From M30B53 sp964600785 (GTDB lineage Bacteria > Planctomycetota > Planctomycetia > Pirellulales > UBA1268), in assembly GCA_964600785.1 (NCBI GenBank), contig CAZRKH010000126.1:1-64000 (forward strand): a DNA stretch of 64,000 bases. Reading direction: 5' to 3'. The notes beneath the pieces are model-generated. The model worked only from the letters and a program-made list of their open reading frames with translations. It did no database searches and had not been told where the DNA came from. This document shows, piece after piece, positions 43,201 through 51,015 of the stretch (position 1 is the stretch's first letter; the number at the start of each line of letters is the position of its first letter). Made by a program: the position numbers and the translations under genes.

Positions 43201-43464
43201 GGGCAGGATCGCGTCGGGCTGCTCAGCCTCGATCACCTTCTCGATCGCCTGCCAGGTCAGCGGCTCGATGTAGGTGCGGTCGGCCGTGCCGGGATCGGTC
43301 ATGATCGTGGCCGGATTCGAATTGACCAGCACCACGCGATAGCCGTCTTCGCGGAGGGCCTTGCAGGCCTGGGTGCCGGAATAGTCGAACTCGCAGGCCT
43401 GTCCGATGACGATCGGCCCGGATCCGATCAGGAGAATCGTCTGCAGGTCGTCGCGGCGTGGCAT
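40201..43464 (-). CDS. carB: carbamoyl-phosphate synthase large subunit
   Basis: CarB makes carbamoyl phosphate for arginine and pyrimidine synthesis. The 1087-residue product has two ATP-grasp halves. The first starts TILLIGSGPIVIGQACEFDY and the second RVMILGGGPNRIGQGIEFDY. A C-terminal allosteric MGS-like domain begins near TIFVSVASEPAKAAMVGLAA and holds IATSGTARALAAAGIPVEVV. Its length is normal. ATG 43464 (MPRRDDLQT) is preferred over ATG 43482. The small subunit gene carA is not in the window. It is divergent from the AhpD-like gene. Confidence 0.97.
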   Translation of the reverse strand: MPRRDDLQTILLIGSGPIVIGQACEFDYSGTQACKALREDGYRVVLVNSNPATIMTDPGTADRTYIEPLTWQAIEKVIEAEQPDAILPTLGGQTGLNLAMDLARRGILEKHGVELIGARVEVIRRAEERELFKATMDTIGLETCRGRTVKSLAEARKVLSEIGLPAVIRPSFTLGGSGSGVAFNREEFDHKVQRGLDLSPVGEVLVEESILGWKEYEMEVMRDADDNAVIICAIENFDPCGIHTGDSITVAPAMTLTDRQYQRMRDASFAVIRAIGVETGGANIQFAVNPKTGRMIVIEMNPRVSRSSALASKATGFPIAKIAAKLAVGWRLHELPNDITRKTKACFEPSIDYVVVKVPRFAFEKFPEADSRLSTQMKSVGETMAIGRTFKEAFQKALRGLEVGAFGFGCDGKDLWGTPQQPAEDEIRARISTADPDRVWFLRYAILAGFPLEEIHELTAIDPWFLDQLAGIVEVERELRAAGSLASVDDRLLRRAKQTGFSDRQLATLLAAAEMEVRADRIRRGIVAVYKSVDTCAAEFEAETPYFYSSWEQECEVPPKTPGRKRVMILGGGPNRIGQGIEFDYCCCHASFALREMGIESVMVNSNPETVSTDYDTSDLLFFEPLTCEDVLNIAESIQPDGVIVQFGGQTPLNLARALSTAGLPIIGTPVETIEQAEDREQFRELLERLDLRQPASGIARTLEQARREVARIGFPALVRPSYVLGGRAMEICYDQSQFERYVAEAFAVAQGQPVLIDRFLEDAIECDVDCICDGERVVIAGVMEHIEEAGVHSGDSACAIPPHSLPAAVVDEIKSAAAAMAMSLGVVGLMNVQFAVKKEDGGQQIYVIEANPRASRTVPFVAKATGVAVAKVAVKVMAGTSLEEQGVLTDPTPAHVSVKESVFPFVKFAGVDIVLGPEMRSTGEVMGVAENFSIAFAKGQQAAGVTLPEAGTIFVSVASEPAKAAMVGLAARLRALGFEIIATSGTARALAAAGIPVEVVRKLQEGHPNLLDHLIDGRVQLIMNTPRGKGARTDEGRIRAASVMHGVPCITTLPAVEAVVLAMEALRKAPLSVQAIQDRFKAATTG

Positions 43465-43510
43465 GAACACAGAACCTACCATCGTCCCTCGGCAGGCTTC
43501 AATAAACCGC

Positions 43511-43516
43511 TATAAT
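43511..43516 (+). promoter_or_regulatory. -10 element TATAAT upstream of the AhpD-like gene
   Basis: A perfect TATAAT lies 36 bp before ATG 43553. The -35 position 17 bp upstream is a poor match, so strength is uncertain. GGAG stands 8 bases before the start codon. Confidence 0.45.
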
Positions 43517-43552
43517 CGTTCGTGAAAAACAGGACTCTCTGGAGAGACGCCC

Positions 43553-44086
43553 ATGGCCGACATGCCCGCCATCGAAACGCTCCGCGAGCGACTTCCCGAG
43601 GAGCTCAAGGACCTGCGGCTCAACCTGCCGAGCGTGCTCAGCGGCGAGCAGCTTCCCGGCGGACAGGCCCTCGGCGTCGCCGCCGCTGCGGCCCGCTTCG
43701 CCCGCAGCGGCGAACTCGTCGCGGCGATCGAGTCGGACCTGCGGGCCGGCCACCCCGACGAGGCGGAGGCCCTGCTGGCCGATGCAGTCGCCGCGGCCGG
43801 TCTGATGGGAATGAACACCGTCTACTACCGCTTCCGCCACATGATCGGCAAGGAAAGCTACAACTCCCGGCCGGCCCGGCTGCGGATGCAGCGGCTCGCC
43901 CCGCCGGCCCCCGACAAGCCGACCCTCGAACTGATGAGCCTCGCCTGCGCGGCGATCGCCGGCTGCGAGGCCTGCATCCGCAACCACGAAGGCAGCCTGG
44001 TTGGCTTGGGGATCAGCGAGGAGGCCTGCCACGACGCGGTGCGAATCGCGGCGGTGATTAGCGGAGTGGCGGTGGGCCTCGGCTGA
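43553..44086 (+). CDS. AhpD-like carboxymuconolactone decarboxylase family protein
   Basis: AhpD-type proteins reduce the peroxidase AhpC or a lipoyl adaptor through a CxxC pair. The 177-residue all-helical product has ELMSLACAAIAGCEACIRNHE, where E, the CxxC pair and H match the AhpD proton-relay arrangement. YRFRHMIGKESYNSRPARLR in the first half is also an AhpD feature. No ahpC or peroxidase gene is adjacent, so its partner is unknown. A clear -10 element and ribosome-binding site precede it. Confidence 0.9.
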   Translation: MADMPAIETLRERLPEELKDLRLNLPSVLSGEQLPGGQALGVAAAAARFARSGELVAAIESDLRAGHPDEAEALLADAVAAAGLMGMNTVYYRFRHMIGKESYNSRPARLRMQRLAPPAPDKPTLELMSLACAAIAGCEACIRNHEGSLVGLGISEEACHDAVRIAAVISGVAVGLG

Positions 44087-44185
44087 GCGGCCGCGGGTCC
44101 CCCATTGCTCTTGCCGGAGCCACAGGCAGCACCGTACGCTCCGAGCCTGGCAGCTCGAGCGGCCTCTTCCCCACACGCCTCGCCC

Positions 44186-45220
44186 ATGTCCGAGATCCTC
44201 AGCTCGCCGCGATCGTCCCGTTTCGGGAGGGCGGTCGGATTCCGGGTCGCAGGCATCGGCAGCTACACGCCCGAGCAGGTCGTGACCAACGCCGATCTCG
44301 CTCGCCTTGGCTGCGACGCGGAGTGGATACGTGCCCGCTCCGGTATCGACCAGCGACGGCATGCCCCGCCGGAGATGGCCACGAGCGACATGGCCGCCGC
44401 GGCCGCCGAGGCGGCGATCGCCGCCGGCGGCATCGACCGCGCCGGCATCGATCTGGTCGTGCTCGGCACCTTCACGCCCGACATGCTGATCCCCTCCACC
44501 GCCTGCTTGGTGCAGGATCGCCTCGGCCTCGATGCCCCGGCGATGGATGTCACCGCCGCCTGCGCGGGGTTCGCCTATGCCCTGGTGACCGCGGGACAGT
44601 TTCTGGCGGCCGGCTCGAGCGAGCGGCCGCTCGTTATCGGGGCCGACACCAACACCCGCGTGGTCGATCCTGAGGATCTCAAGACCTGGCCGCTCTTCGG
44701 CGACGCCGCCGGTGCGGTGGTGCTCGAACGGGCCGAGCCGGACCCGGCGGCGGGGGATTTCGGGCTGCTGGCCTACGCGCTGGGATCGGACGGCCGCGGC
44801 GGCGGCCTGCTGGCCTGTCCGATGACCGGCTCCCGGGAGCCGATCACCGCCGAGGGCGCCGCCCGCGGGCGGCAGTTCATGCAGATGGACGGCCGGGCCG
44901 TCTTCAAGTGGGCCATCCGGCTGGCCGAGCAGAATATCCGCGAGACGCTCGGCAGGGCCGGTCTCGAGCCGGCCTCGGTCGATCTCTACGTGCTCCATCA
45001 GGCCAACGCACGCATCGTGGAGGGGGCCCGGGTGGCGTTGGGGCTGCCTGAAGAGAAGGTCTTCATGAACCTCGACCGCTACGGCAATACCTCGAGCGGC
45101 TCGATCCCACTGGCGATGGACGAAGCCTGGCGGGCCGGTAGGATTGGCCCGGGCAGCACCATCGTGATCTGCGGATTCGGTGGCGGACTGGCCTGGGGAA
45201 CGGCGGTCTGGCGGCTCTGA
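44186..45220 (+). CDS. fabH: 3-oxoacyl-ACP synthase III (KAS III)
   Basis: FabH condenses acetyl-CoA with malonyl-ACP to start fatty acid synthesis. The 344-residue product has the active-site cysteine in DVTAACAGFAYAL, the histidine in YVLHQANARIVE and the asparagine in RYGNTSSGSIPLAMDE, so the Cys-His-Asn triad is complete. The ending CGFGGGLAWGTAVWRL is standard. ATG 44186 is preferred because the frame above it has no family similarity. An N-terminal lead of about 20 residues precedes the fold. Neighbouring fatty acid synthesis genes are not in the window, so it may serve a specialised lipid. Confidence 0.93.
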   Translation: MSEILSSPRSSRFGRAVGFRVAGIGSYTPEQVVTNADLARLGCDAEWIRARSGIDQRRHAPPEMATSDMAAAAAEAAIAAGGIDRAGIDLVVLGTFTPDMLIPSTACLVQDRLGLDAPAMDVTAACAGFAYALVTAGQFLAAGSSERPLVIGADTNTRVVDPEDLKTWPLFGDAAGAVVLERAEPDPAAGDFGLLAYALGSDGRGGGLLACPMTGSREPITAEGAARGRQFMQMDGRAVFKWAIRLAEQNIRETLGRAGLEPASVDLYVLHQANARIVEGARVALGLPEEKVFMNLDRYGNTSSGSIPLAMDEAWRAGRIGPGSTIVICGFGGGLAWGTAVWRL

Positions 45221-45285
45221 TTCAGCCAGATCCGTTTCCCGAACCGTCCGTTTGAGTCCCGCGTTTCCAGCCCAGGAGGCCCTCA

Positions 45286-47106
45286 ATGGCAACCGCCACG
45301 AAATCGAACGTCGCAAAGTCGCTGCCGGCCCGCCAGGAAGTGCCCGCCGACGACACCTGGGACCTCTCGAGTCTCTTTGCCACCGACAACGCGTGGAACG
45401 AAGCCCTCGCCGCTTGGGAGGCGAGGATTCCCGAGTTCGACGCCTTTGCCGGCACGCTCGGCTCCTCGCCGGAGCGGCTTGCCGAGGCGATTCGCTTCGA
45501 CCTCGAATTCGACCGCGAGGGCGACCGGCTGGGCACCTACGCCCACCTGCGGGCCAGCGAAGACCAGCAGGCCCAGGACGCCCAGCGGATGGTGGGCCGC
45601 TTCCAGCATGTCTCCACCCTGGCCGGTGAGCGTGCCAGCTTCATCCGCCCGGAAATCCTCGCGATCCCCGCCGACGTGCTCTCCGGCTGGCTCCAGACCG
45701 CGGCCCTCGCGGATTATCGGCTGCTGCTCGAGCGGCTCGTCCGCGTGCGGCCGCACGTGCTCGGCGAGGCCGAGGAGAAGATCCTCGCCATGCAGGGCAG
45801 CTTCGCGGGCACCGCGGCCAAGGTCTTCCGTCAGCTGACCGATGCCGACATGACCTTCGGCACGCTCGCCAACGGCAAGGGCCGGGAAGTGGAACTCTCC
45901 CACTCGAGCTTCATGACCTTCCTGCACGACCCGGCACCGGACGTGCGGAAGCGGGCCTTCCATCAGTACTACGACGTTTTCGAGGCCCACGACCACACCC
46001 TGGCCGCCACCCTCGCCGGATCGGTCGAGCGGGATGTCTTCGCGGCGAAGGTCAGACGGTATCCGTCGGCAATCGAGGCGGCCCTGTTCAACGACAACGT
46101 GCCTCTCGCCGTCTACGACAGCCTGATCACCGCGGTTCACGAACATCTACCGGCGGTGCACCGCTACTACGACTTGCGGAAGCGGGTGCTCGGCCTCGAC
46201 GAGATCCATCACTACGACACCTACGTGCCGCTGGTACCCGAACTCGAGCAGCGACACAGCTGGAAGGACGCCGTGGGGCTGGTGATCGGAGCGCTCTCGC
46301 CTCTGGGCGACGACTACTGCCGTCGGCTCGAGGCGGGGCTGCTGGGCCGCTGGTGCGACCGCTATCCCAACATCGGCAAGCAGTCGGGCGCCTTCAGCAG
46401 TGGCAGCTACGACTCCGACCCCTACATCCTGATGAACTTCGAGGAGGAGGTGATCGAGCATGTCTTCACGCTCGCCCACGAGGCGGGCCACTCGATGCAC
46501 ACCCGTCTCTCAGCCGATGCCCAGCCCTACCACTACTCCGGCTACACGATCTTCGTGGCCGAGGTGGCAAGCACCTTCAACGAACAGTTGCTCACCCGGC
46601 TGCTGCTGGAACGAGCCGAGAGCGACCGCGAGCGGGCGGCGATCATCGCCCGGGAGATCGACGCGATCCGGGGCACGATCGTGCGACAGACGATGTTCGC
46701 GGAGTTTGAGAAGCTCGCCCACGCCTCGGTCGAAGCGGGCGAGCCGCTCACGCTCGAGCGGATCCGCTCGATCTATCGCGGGCTGCTCGAGGCCTACTTC
46801 GGCCAACGATTCGCGATCGACGAGCAGCTCGAGCTCGAACCGCTGCGAATCCCGCACTTCTACAGCGGGTTTTACGTCTACAAATACGCCACCGGCCTCT
46901 CCGCCGCGATCAGCCTCGCCCGCAAGGTCACAGACGGGGGCGAGGCGGAACTGTCCGCCTACCTCGGCTTTCTGAAAGGCGGCAGCTCGAAGTGGCCGCT
47001 CGACCTGCTGCGGGATGCGGGAGTCGACCTCGAGAATCCCGAGCCGGTGGCCGCGGCACTCTCGCATTTCGCCGATCTCGTGGAGCAGCTCGACTCGCTG
47101 CTGTGA
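45286..47106 (+). CDS. pepF: oligoendopeptidase F (M3 family)
   Basis: The 606-residue zinc metallopeptidase degrades short peptides in the cytoplasm. It has the HExxH motif as HEAGH at 398-402 (FTLAHEAGHSMH), the third ligand region VAEVASTFNEQLL downstream, and GFYVYKYATGLSAAISLA near the end, a PepF signature. The N-terminal oligoendopeptidase F domain starts DDTWDLSSLFAT. Length matches the family. It stands between fabH and a YidB-like gene on the same strand. Confidence 0.94.
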   Translation: MATATKSNVAKSLPARQEVPADDTWDLSSLFATDNAWNEALAAWEARIPEFDAFAGTLGSSPERLAEAIRFDLEFDREGDRLGTYAHLRASEDQQAQDAQRMVGRFQHVSTLAGERASFIRPEILAIPADVLSGWLQTAALADYRLLLERLVRVRPHVLGEAEEKILAMQGSFAGTAAKVFRQLTDADMTFGTLANGKGREVELSHSSFMTFLHDPAPDVRKRAFHQYYDVFEAHDHTLAATLAGSVERDVFAAKVRRYPSAIEAALFNDNVPLAVYDSLITAVHEHLPAVHRYYDLRKRVLGLDEIHHYDTYVPLVPELEQRHSWKDAVGLVIGALSPLGDDYCRRLEAGLLGRWCDRYPNIGKQSGAFSSGSYDSDPYILMNFEEEVIEHVFTLAHEAGHSMHTRLSADAQPYHYSGYTIFVAEVASTFNEQLLTRLLLERAESDRERAAIIAREIDAIRGTIVRQTMFAEFEKLAHASVEAGEPLTLERIRSIYRGLLEAYFGQRFAIDEQLELEPLRIPHFYSGFYVYKYATGLSAAISLARKVTDGGEAELSAYLGFLKGGSSKWPLDLLRDAGVDLENPEPVAAALSHFADLVEQLDSLL

Positions 47107-47200
47107 AATCCTGCTATGCTTCCGTGGCTTGGTCGACCGTCGATGGGGCCACACTGGTTGGTCCGGGCGGTCGCCCGCGGTTCTTCTGGAAAGACAGGCG

Positions 47201-47611
47201 ATGGACATTCTTGGTGAAATTCTCAAGCAGGTGCTTGCCGGCGGTGGTCCGGCAGCCGCTCCGCGACAGGCTCCCCAGCCCAAGGCTCCCCCGGCAGGCA
47301 TGCCCGATCCTCGTGATCTCTCGGCGATCTTCGAGCAGATCTTCGGCGGCGGCTCCGCCGGCAAGCTGCCCGACGTGGTTGAGCAGTTCGGCCGCAAGGG
47401 AATGAAGGACATTGTCGATTCCTGGGTCCGCAGCGGTCCCAACAAGCCTGTTGAGCGACGGCAGATCGAGGATGTCTTCGGCGGCCGCGAGCTCGACGAG
47501 ATGGCAAGGCAGCGGGGCATCGATCGCGAACAGCTCGCTGAGGTGCTCGCCAAGTACATCCCGCAGATCATCGACGAGCTGACACCCTCAGGGCAGCTGC
47601 CACGGCGGTAG
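47201..47611 (+). CDS. YidB-like (DUF937) small protein
   Basis: This 136-residue protein begins MDILGEILKQVLAGG. It has a proline-rich linker, then DLSAIFEQIFGGGSAGKLPD and VDSWVRSGPNKPVERRQIED, a YidB signature, and LAEVLAKYIPQIIDELTPSG at the end. YidB-type proteins are of unknown function. No membrane segment is seen. The TAG stop is followed at once by a copy of the dispersed gene-end repeat. TATGCT at 47115-47120 is a possible -10 element. Confidence 0.85.
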   Translation: MDILGEILKQVLAGGGPAAAPRQAPQPKAPPAGMPDPRDLSAIFEQIFGGGSAGKLPDVVEQFGRKGMKDIVDSWVRSGPNKPVERRQIEDVFGGRELDEMARQRGIDREQLAEVLAKYIPQIIDELTPSGQLPRR

Positions 47612-47657
47612 CAGACTGCGGAACAAGTCGGCGGCCGTAGGATGCGGCGATCGGCGA
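47612..47657 (+). repeat. dispersed gene-end repeat, copy B
   Basis: It reads CAGACTGCGGAACAAGTCGG then CGGCCGTAGGATGCGGCGAT and CGGCGAC. It starts on the base after the TAG stop of the YidB-like gene and fills the 48-bp gap to the stop codon of the convergent pepA gene. The other copies are at 2424-2468 and 49873-49916. This copy diverges most in its middle part. Confidence 0.6.
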
Positions 47658-47659
47658 CA

Positions 47660-49192
47660 TCAAGCCTGCAACTTGCTCGTGGCCCGGGCGAGTTCGATCA
47701 ACGTACGCACCATCGCCCCGGTGCCACCGCCGTCGATCCAGGGCTTCGGCTTTTCGGCAAAGGCCGGGCCGGCGATGTCGATGTGGGTCCAGGGCGTGCT
47801 GCCGACGAACCGCTCGAGCAGCTTTGCGGCGGTCGTTGCCCCGCCCCAGCGGCCGTCACCGACGTTCTTGATATCGGCCACGTCGCTCTCGATCTGGGCG
47901 TCGTAGTCACGGAACATCGGCAACTGCCAGACAGCCTCACCGGCAGCGGCGGCCGCGGTGGCCACCGCGTCGCAGCAGGCCTGGTCGTTGGTGAACAGAC
48001 CCGCCACGTCAAGCCCGAGGGCGACCACGCAGGCTCCGGTGAGCGTGGCGGCATCGACGATGAAGCCCGGCTCGAATCCGCGGACCACATCGAGCACGTC
48101 GGCAAGCACCAGCCGGCCCTCGGCGTCGGTGTTGTGGACCTCGATCGTGATCCCGCTGCGGGCAGTCAGCACGTCGCCGACCTTGTAGGCGGCCGGCCCG
48201 GTCATGTTTTCGACCAAGCCCATCGCCGCCACCACGTCGAGGGGCAGTTTGAGAGCGGCGATCGTGGCAATCGTCCCGAGCATCGTGGCGGCCCCGGCCA
48301 TGTCGCACTTCATGCCCATCATCGAGTCAGCAGGCTTGAGGGAGAGTCCGCCGGAGTCGAAGGTCACCCCTTTGCCCACGAGGGCCAGATCGGGCGGATT
48401 GCCGTCGCGGAGGCCGCTCCCCGTGCCGCCGCGATACCGCAAGAGCACGAGCCTCGGCGGCCGGCTCGAGCCACGGGCGACCGCGAGCAGCGCCCCGCAG
48501 CGTTCCTGCTCGAGCCGCTGCTTGTCCCAGATCTCGATCTCGATGCCCAGTCGGCCGGCCACGCTCGCCGCCTCCTCGGCAAAGGCCCCGGGAAACATGT
48601 CATCAGCCGCGAGATTGACGAGCCTGCGGGTGAGATTCACGCCCTCGCCGATCAGCCGGCCATGCTCGACGATTCTTTCGGCAGTTGACGGCGGCAGGCC
48701 GAGCCAGCGGGTGGCGGCGAAGGGTGTTCGCTTCTTCTCCTTGCGATAGAGATCCTGGCCGACCATGCCCGCCGCGGCCCCGGCCACGGCATGCTCGACG
48801 GCGGCGGCCGGCCACGACTCCTCCGCCACGAAGGCAACCATGCCACGCGGTCGACCGGCGAGCTGCCTGGCGGCAGTGGCGGCGGCGCGGTAGAGGCTGC
48901 CGGCGTCGATCTGTTCGGCCGTGCCCAGGCCCACGACGAGCAGTTGTCCGGCAGCGAAGCCCGGGGGGCCGAGCAGCGGCACGCACTCGCAGGCCCTGCC
49001 GGTGATCTCGCCCGCCTCGGCGAGCCTGCCGAGCAGGCCGCCGGTGGCCGCGTCCGCCGCGGCCAGCCCGCCCTGCCGCGGCACGCCTTCGCTCGTGAAG
49101 ATGACCACGGCGTCGGCGGGAATCGCCTCGGGCCGCCCATCGGGCTCGGCGGAAATCGAAGGGCTCGCCGATTCGCTGGAAAATTCGCTCAT
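47660..49192 (-). CDS. pepA: leucyl aminopeptidase (M17)
   Basis: This cytoplasmic metallo-aminopeptidase releases N-terminal residues from peptides. The 510-residue product has the M17 signature EVHNTDAEGRLVLADVL and the metal- and substrate-site sequences VGKGVTFDSGGLSLKPADSM and MKCDMAGAA. The C-terminal THIDIAGPAF is usual. The N-terminal regulatory domain (about 1-180) is less conserved. ATG 49192 gives a normal N-terminus; the open frame above is not family-like. It converges with the YidB-like gene. Confidence 0.95.
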   Translation of the reverse strand: MSEFSSESASPSISAEPDGRPEAIPADAVVIFTSEGVPRQGGLAAADAATGGLLGRLAEAGEITGRACECVPLLGPPGFAAGQLLVVGLGTAEQIDAGSLYRAAATAARQLAGRPRGMVAFVAEESWPAAAVEHAVAGAAAGMVGQDLYRKEKKRTPFAATRWLGLPPSTAERIVEHGRLIGEGVNLTRRLVNLAADDMFPGAFAEEAASVAGRLGIEIEIWDKQRLEQERCGALLAVARGSSRPPRLVLLRYRGGTGSGLRDGNPPDLALVGKGVTFDSGGLSLKPADSMMGMKCDMAGAATMLGTIATIAALKLPLDVVAAMGLVENMTGPAAYKVGDVLTARSGITIEVHNTDAEGRLVLADVLDVVRGFEPGFIVDAATLTGACVVALGLDVAGLFTNDQACCDAVATAAAAAGEAVWQLPMFRDYDAQIESDVADIKNVGDGRWGGATTAAKLLERFVGSTPWTHIDIAGPAFAEKPKPWIDGGGTGAMVRTLIELARATSKLQA

Positions 49193-49446
49193 GCAGGCTG
49201 CTGCTCCGTTGCGGGGACTATCGTTGCCGGGGTCGTTCTCTCGCTGCCCGTGAAAAACCGTCCTTGGCCCCTGCCCGCGGTTGCGGGCGACCAACGGTTC
49301 ACCTGGGCGGGTCCTGCGCCGCTCGTCAACCGACGAACGGGCTCGCGACAGAATGTATACACTGCCATCGCCGGCCGGAAACTGATTTGGATTGCCGCGT
49401 GGTCTCATTCTGGCTGTCGGCATCCCTGCTCTCGTCGAGCAATACC

Positions 49447-49872
49447 GTGCCCGAACAGACTCCTGACCCTGCCGCGGAGATCACCGCGGCCGCCGAGCGA
49501 CTCCAGAGCGCGGATCCGGCGGTGCGGCTCGATGCCGCGGAGACCCTCGCCCGATCGGAAGCCGCCGCGGAGGCCGCCGTGCCGCTGGTGAAGGCCTGCG
49601 GTGACAACGATGAGCAGGTTCGCGATTGGTGCGTGGCGGCCCTCGAGCAGGCCGGCCCGCCCCCGGCTGAATCGCTGCGGGCCTTGGCCGACCTTGCCGC
49701 CGACCCGAACCCGCTGGTGGCCTACTGGGCAATCACGCTCTTGGGCCGGCTTGGCGAGGCGGCGGCGTCCGCGGTGCCGGTACTCGCCGGCCGGCTCGAG
49801 CCCGGCCAGCCCCCGGAGGTCGCCCGGCGTGCCGCCTGGGCTCTCCGCCGAATCTGCCCACCTACTGCCTAG
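49447..49872 (+). CDS. HEAT-repeat protein
   Basis: The 141-residue product is composed of alanine-rich helical repeats of about 33 residues: AVRLDAAETLARSEAAAEAA, QVRDWCVAALEQAGPPPAES, and LVAYWAITLLGRLGEAAASA, then VARRAAWALRRI. These are HEAT repeats, which usually act as a protein-binding scaffold. GTG 49447 (PEQTPDPAAEITAAAERLQS) is chosen as the start; GTG 49399 would add 16 hydrophobic residues resembling a weak signal peptide. The partner is unknown. The TAG stop abuts a copy of the gene-end repeat. Confidence 0.75.
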   Translation: MPEQTPDPAAEITAAAERLQSADPAVRLDAAETLARSEAAAEAAVPLVKACGDNDEQVRDWCVAALEQAGPPPAESLRALADLAADPNPLVAYWAITLLGRLGEAAASAVPVLAGRLEPGQPPEVARRAAWALRRICPPTA

Positions 49873-49916
49873 CAGACTGAGGGACAAGTCTGCCGCCGCA
49901 GGACGCGATCGGCGAC
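49873..49916 (+). repeat. dispersed gene-end repeat, copy C
   Basis: It reads CAGACTGAGGGACAAG then TCTGCCGCCGCAGGACGCGA and TCGGCGAC. As in copy B, it starts on the base after a TAG stop codon. It is most similar to copy A in its middle (TCTGCCGCCGCAGGACGCGA is identical in both). Confidence 0.6.
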
Positions 49917-50029
49917 CACCGGCCGGGACTTCGCGGCAGCTGGGCCGCAAACTCCGCCGAGATTGCCCAGCAACCCGCGGGGCGTGTCGCATGAGAAGCT
50001 GAGCCAAGGAATGGCCACCCGTCTGGCCG

Positions 50030-50995
50030 ATGCCTTCGGGAGGTATGCCAGCTCCCAGCTTTCTCCGCCGCCGCGGTTTGCCGCCGGGTCACCTCCTGGC
50101 GAGCCTTTGCGGGTTCGTCGTCTGGCTGCTGGGCTTCGCAGTCGCGGGATCTCCTGCCGCGGCCCAGCCGCCGGCCAAGCCCCACGACGCGATCCTGATT
50201 TGCAGCTTCAATATTCAGGTCTTCGGAGAATCGAAGCTTTCCAAGCCGCAGGTCATGGAGATTCTCGCCCGCGTCACGCGACAGTTCGACGTGGTCGCGA
50301 TCCAGGAGGTGCGGGCGAAGTCGGATGCGATCATCCCCACCTTCGTCCATCAGGTGAATGCCGACGGCAGCCGCTACCATTTCCTCGTCGGACCACGCGA
50401 GGGCCGCACGGTCAGCAAGGAACAGTATGCCTTCGTCTACGACACCAACCGGATCGAGGTCGATCAATCGTCGCCCGGCGTCTTCCCCGATCCACACGAT
50501 CAGCTGCATCGCCCGCCGATGTGTGTCCGCTTCCGGACCCGCGTGATCCCGGCGCAGATGGCCTTCACCTTCTGGCTGGTCAACGCCCATACCGACCCCG
50601 ACGAGGTGCCGCAGGAACTCGAGGCTCTCTCGGGCATCTTCCAGGCGATGCAGCGGGCCCGGCCCGACGAGGACGACGTGATCCTGCTGGGCGACCTCAA
50701 CGCGGGGCCCGATGGGTTTTCGGCTCTGCAGAGAATCCCGGGCATCGGCTGGGCGGTGTCGGGCACCACCACCAACACCCGCCGCACGAAGACCTACGAC
50801 AACCTCGTCTTCGCCAGGCCGGCCACCGGCGAATACCTCGGCCACTGGGGAGTCCTCGACCTGCAGACCAGCTTCGGCCTGACGCAGAAGCAGGCCCTCG
50901 AGGTTTCCGACCACAATCCGGTGTGGGCGGCCTTCTACCCCTGCGAATACCGGCCCGCCCCGCCGGTGGCGATGCAGCCGCCAGCCCGGCGATGA
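50030..50995 (+). CDS. secreted endonuclease/exonuclease/phosphatase-fold protein
   Basis: The 321-residue product has a signal peptide (hydrophobic run LLASLCGFVVWLLGFAVAGS, then AAAQ). The mature part has the DNase I-like fold: ICSFNIQVFGESK, VVAIQEVRAK with the metal-binding glutamate, WLVNAHTDPDE, VILLGDLNAGPDGF with the D-x-N pair, and EVSDHNPVWAAF with the DH motif at the end. These are the metal and catalytic residues of the family. It is probably an extracellular nuclease or a phosphodiesterase; the substrate cannot be told. ATG 50030 or 50045 may be the start. Confidence 0.87.
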   Translation: MPSGGMPAPSFLRRRGLPPGHLLASLCGFVVWLLGFAVAGSPAAAQPPAKPHDAILICSFNIQVFGESKLSKPQVMEILARVTRQFDVVAIQEVRAKSDAIIPTFVHQVNADGSRYHFLVGPREGRTVSKEQYAFVYDTNRIEVDQSSPGVFPDPHDQLHRPPMCVRFRTRVIPAQMAFTFWLVNAHTDPDEVPQELEALSGIFQAMQRARPDEDDVILLGDLNAGPDGFSALQRIPGIGWAVSGTTTNTRRTKTYDNLVFARPATGEYLGHWGVLDLQTSFGLTQKQALEVSDHNPVWAAFYPCEYRPAPPVAMQPPARR

Positions 50996-51015
50996 CCCTC
51001 CGAACCCCCGGAGAC

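Noticed and set aside
40327..43515. Long open frame of 1062 codons antisense to carB
   Set aside because: It mirrors carB codon by codon, has no recognisable domain and is rich in H, G, D and R. It is the usual antisense shadow of a GC-rich gene.
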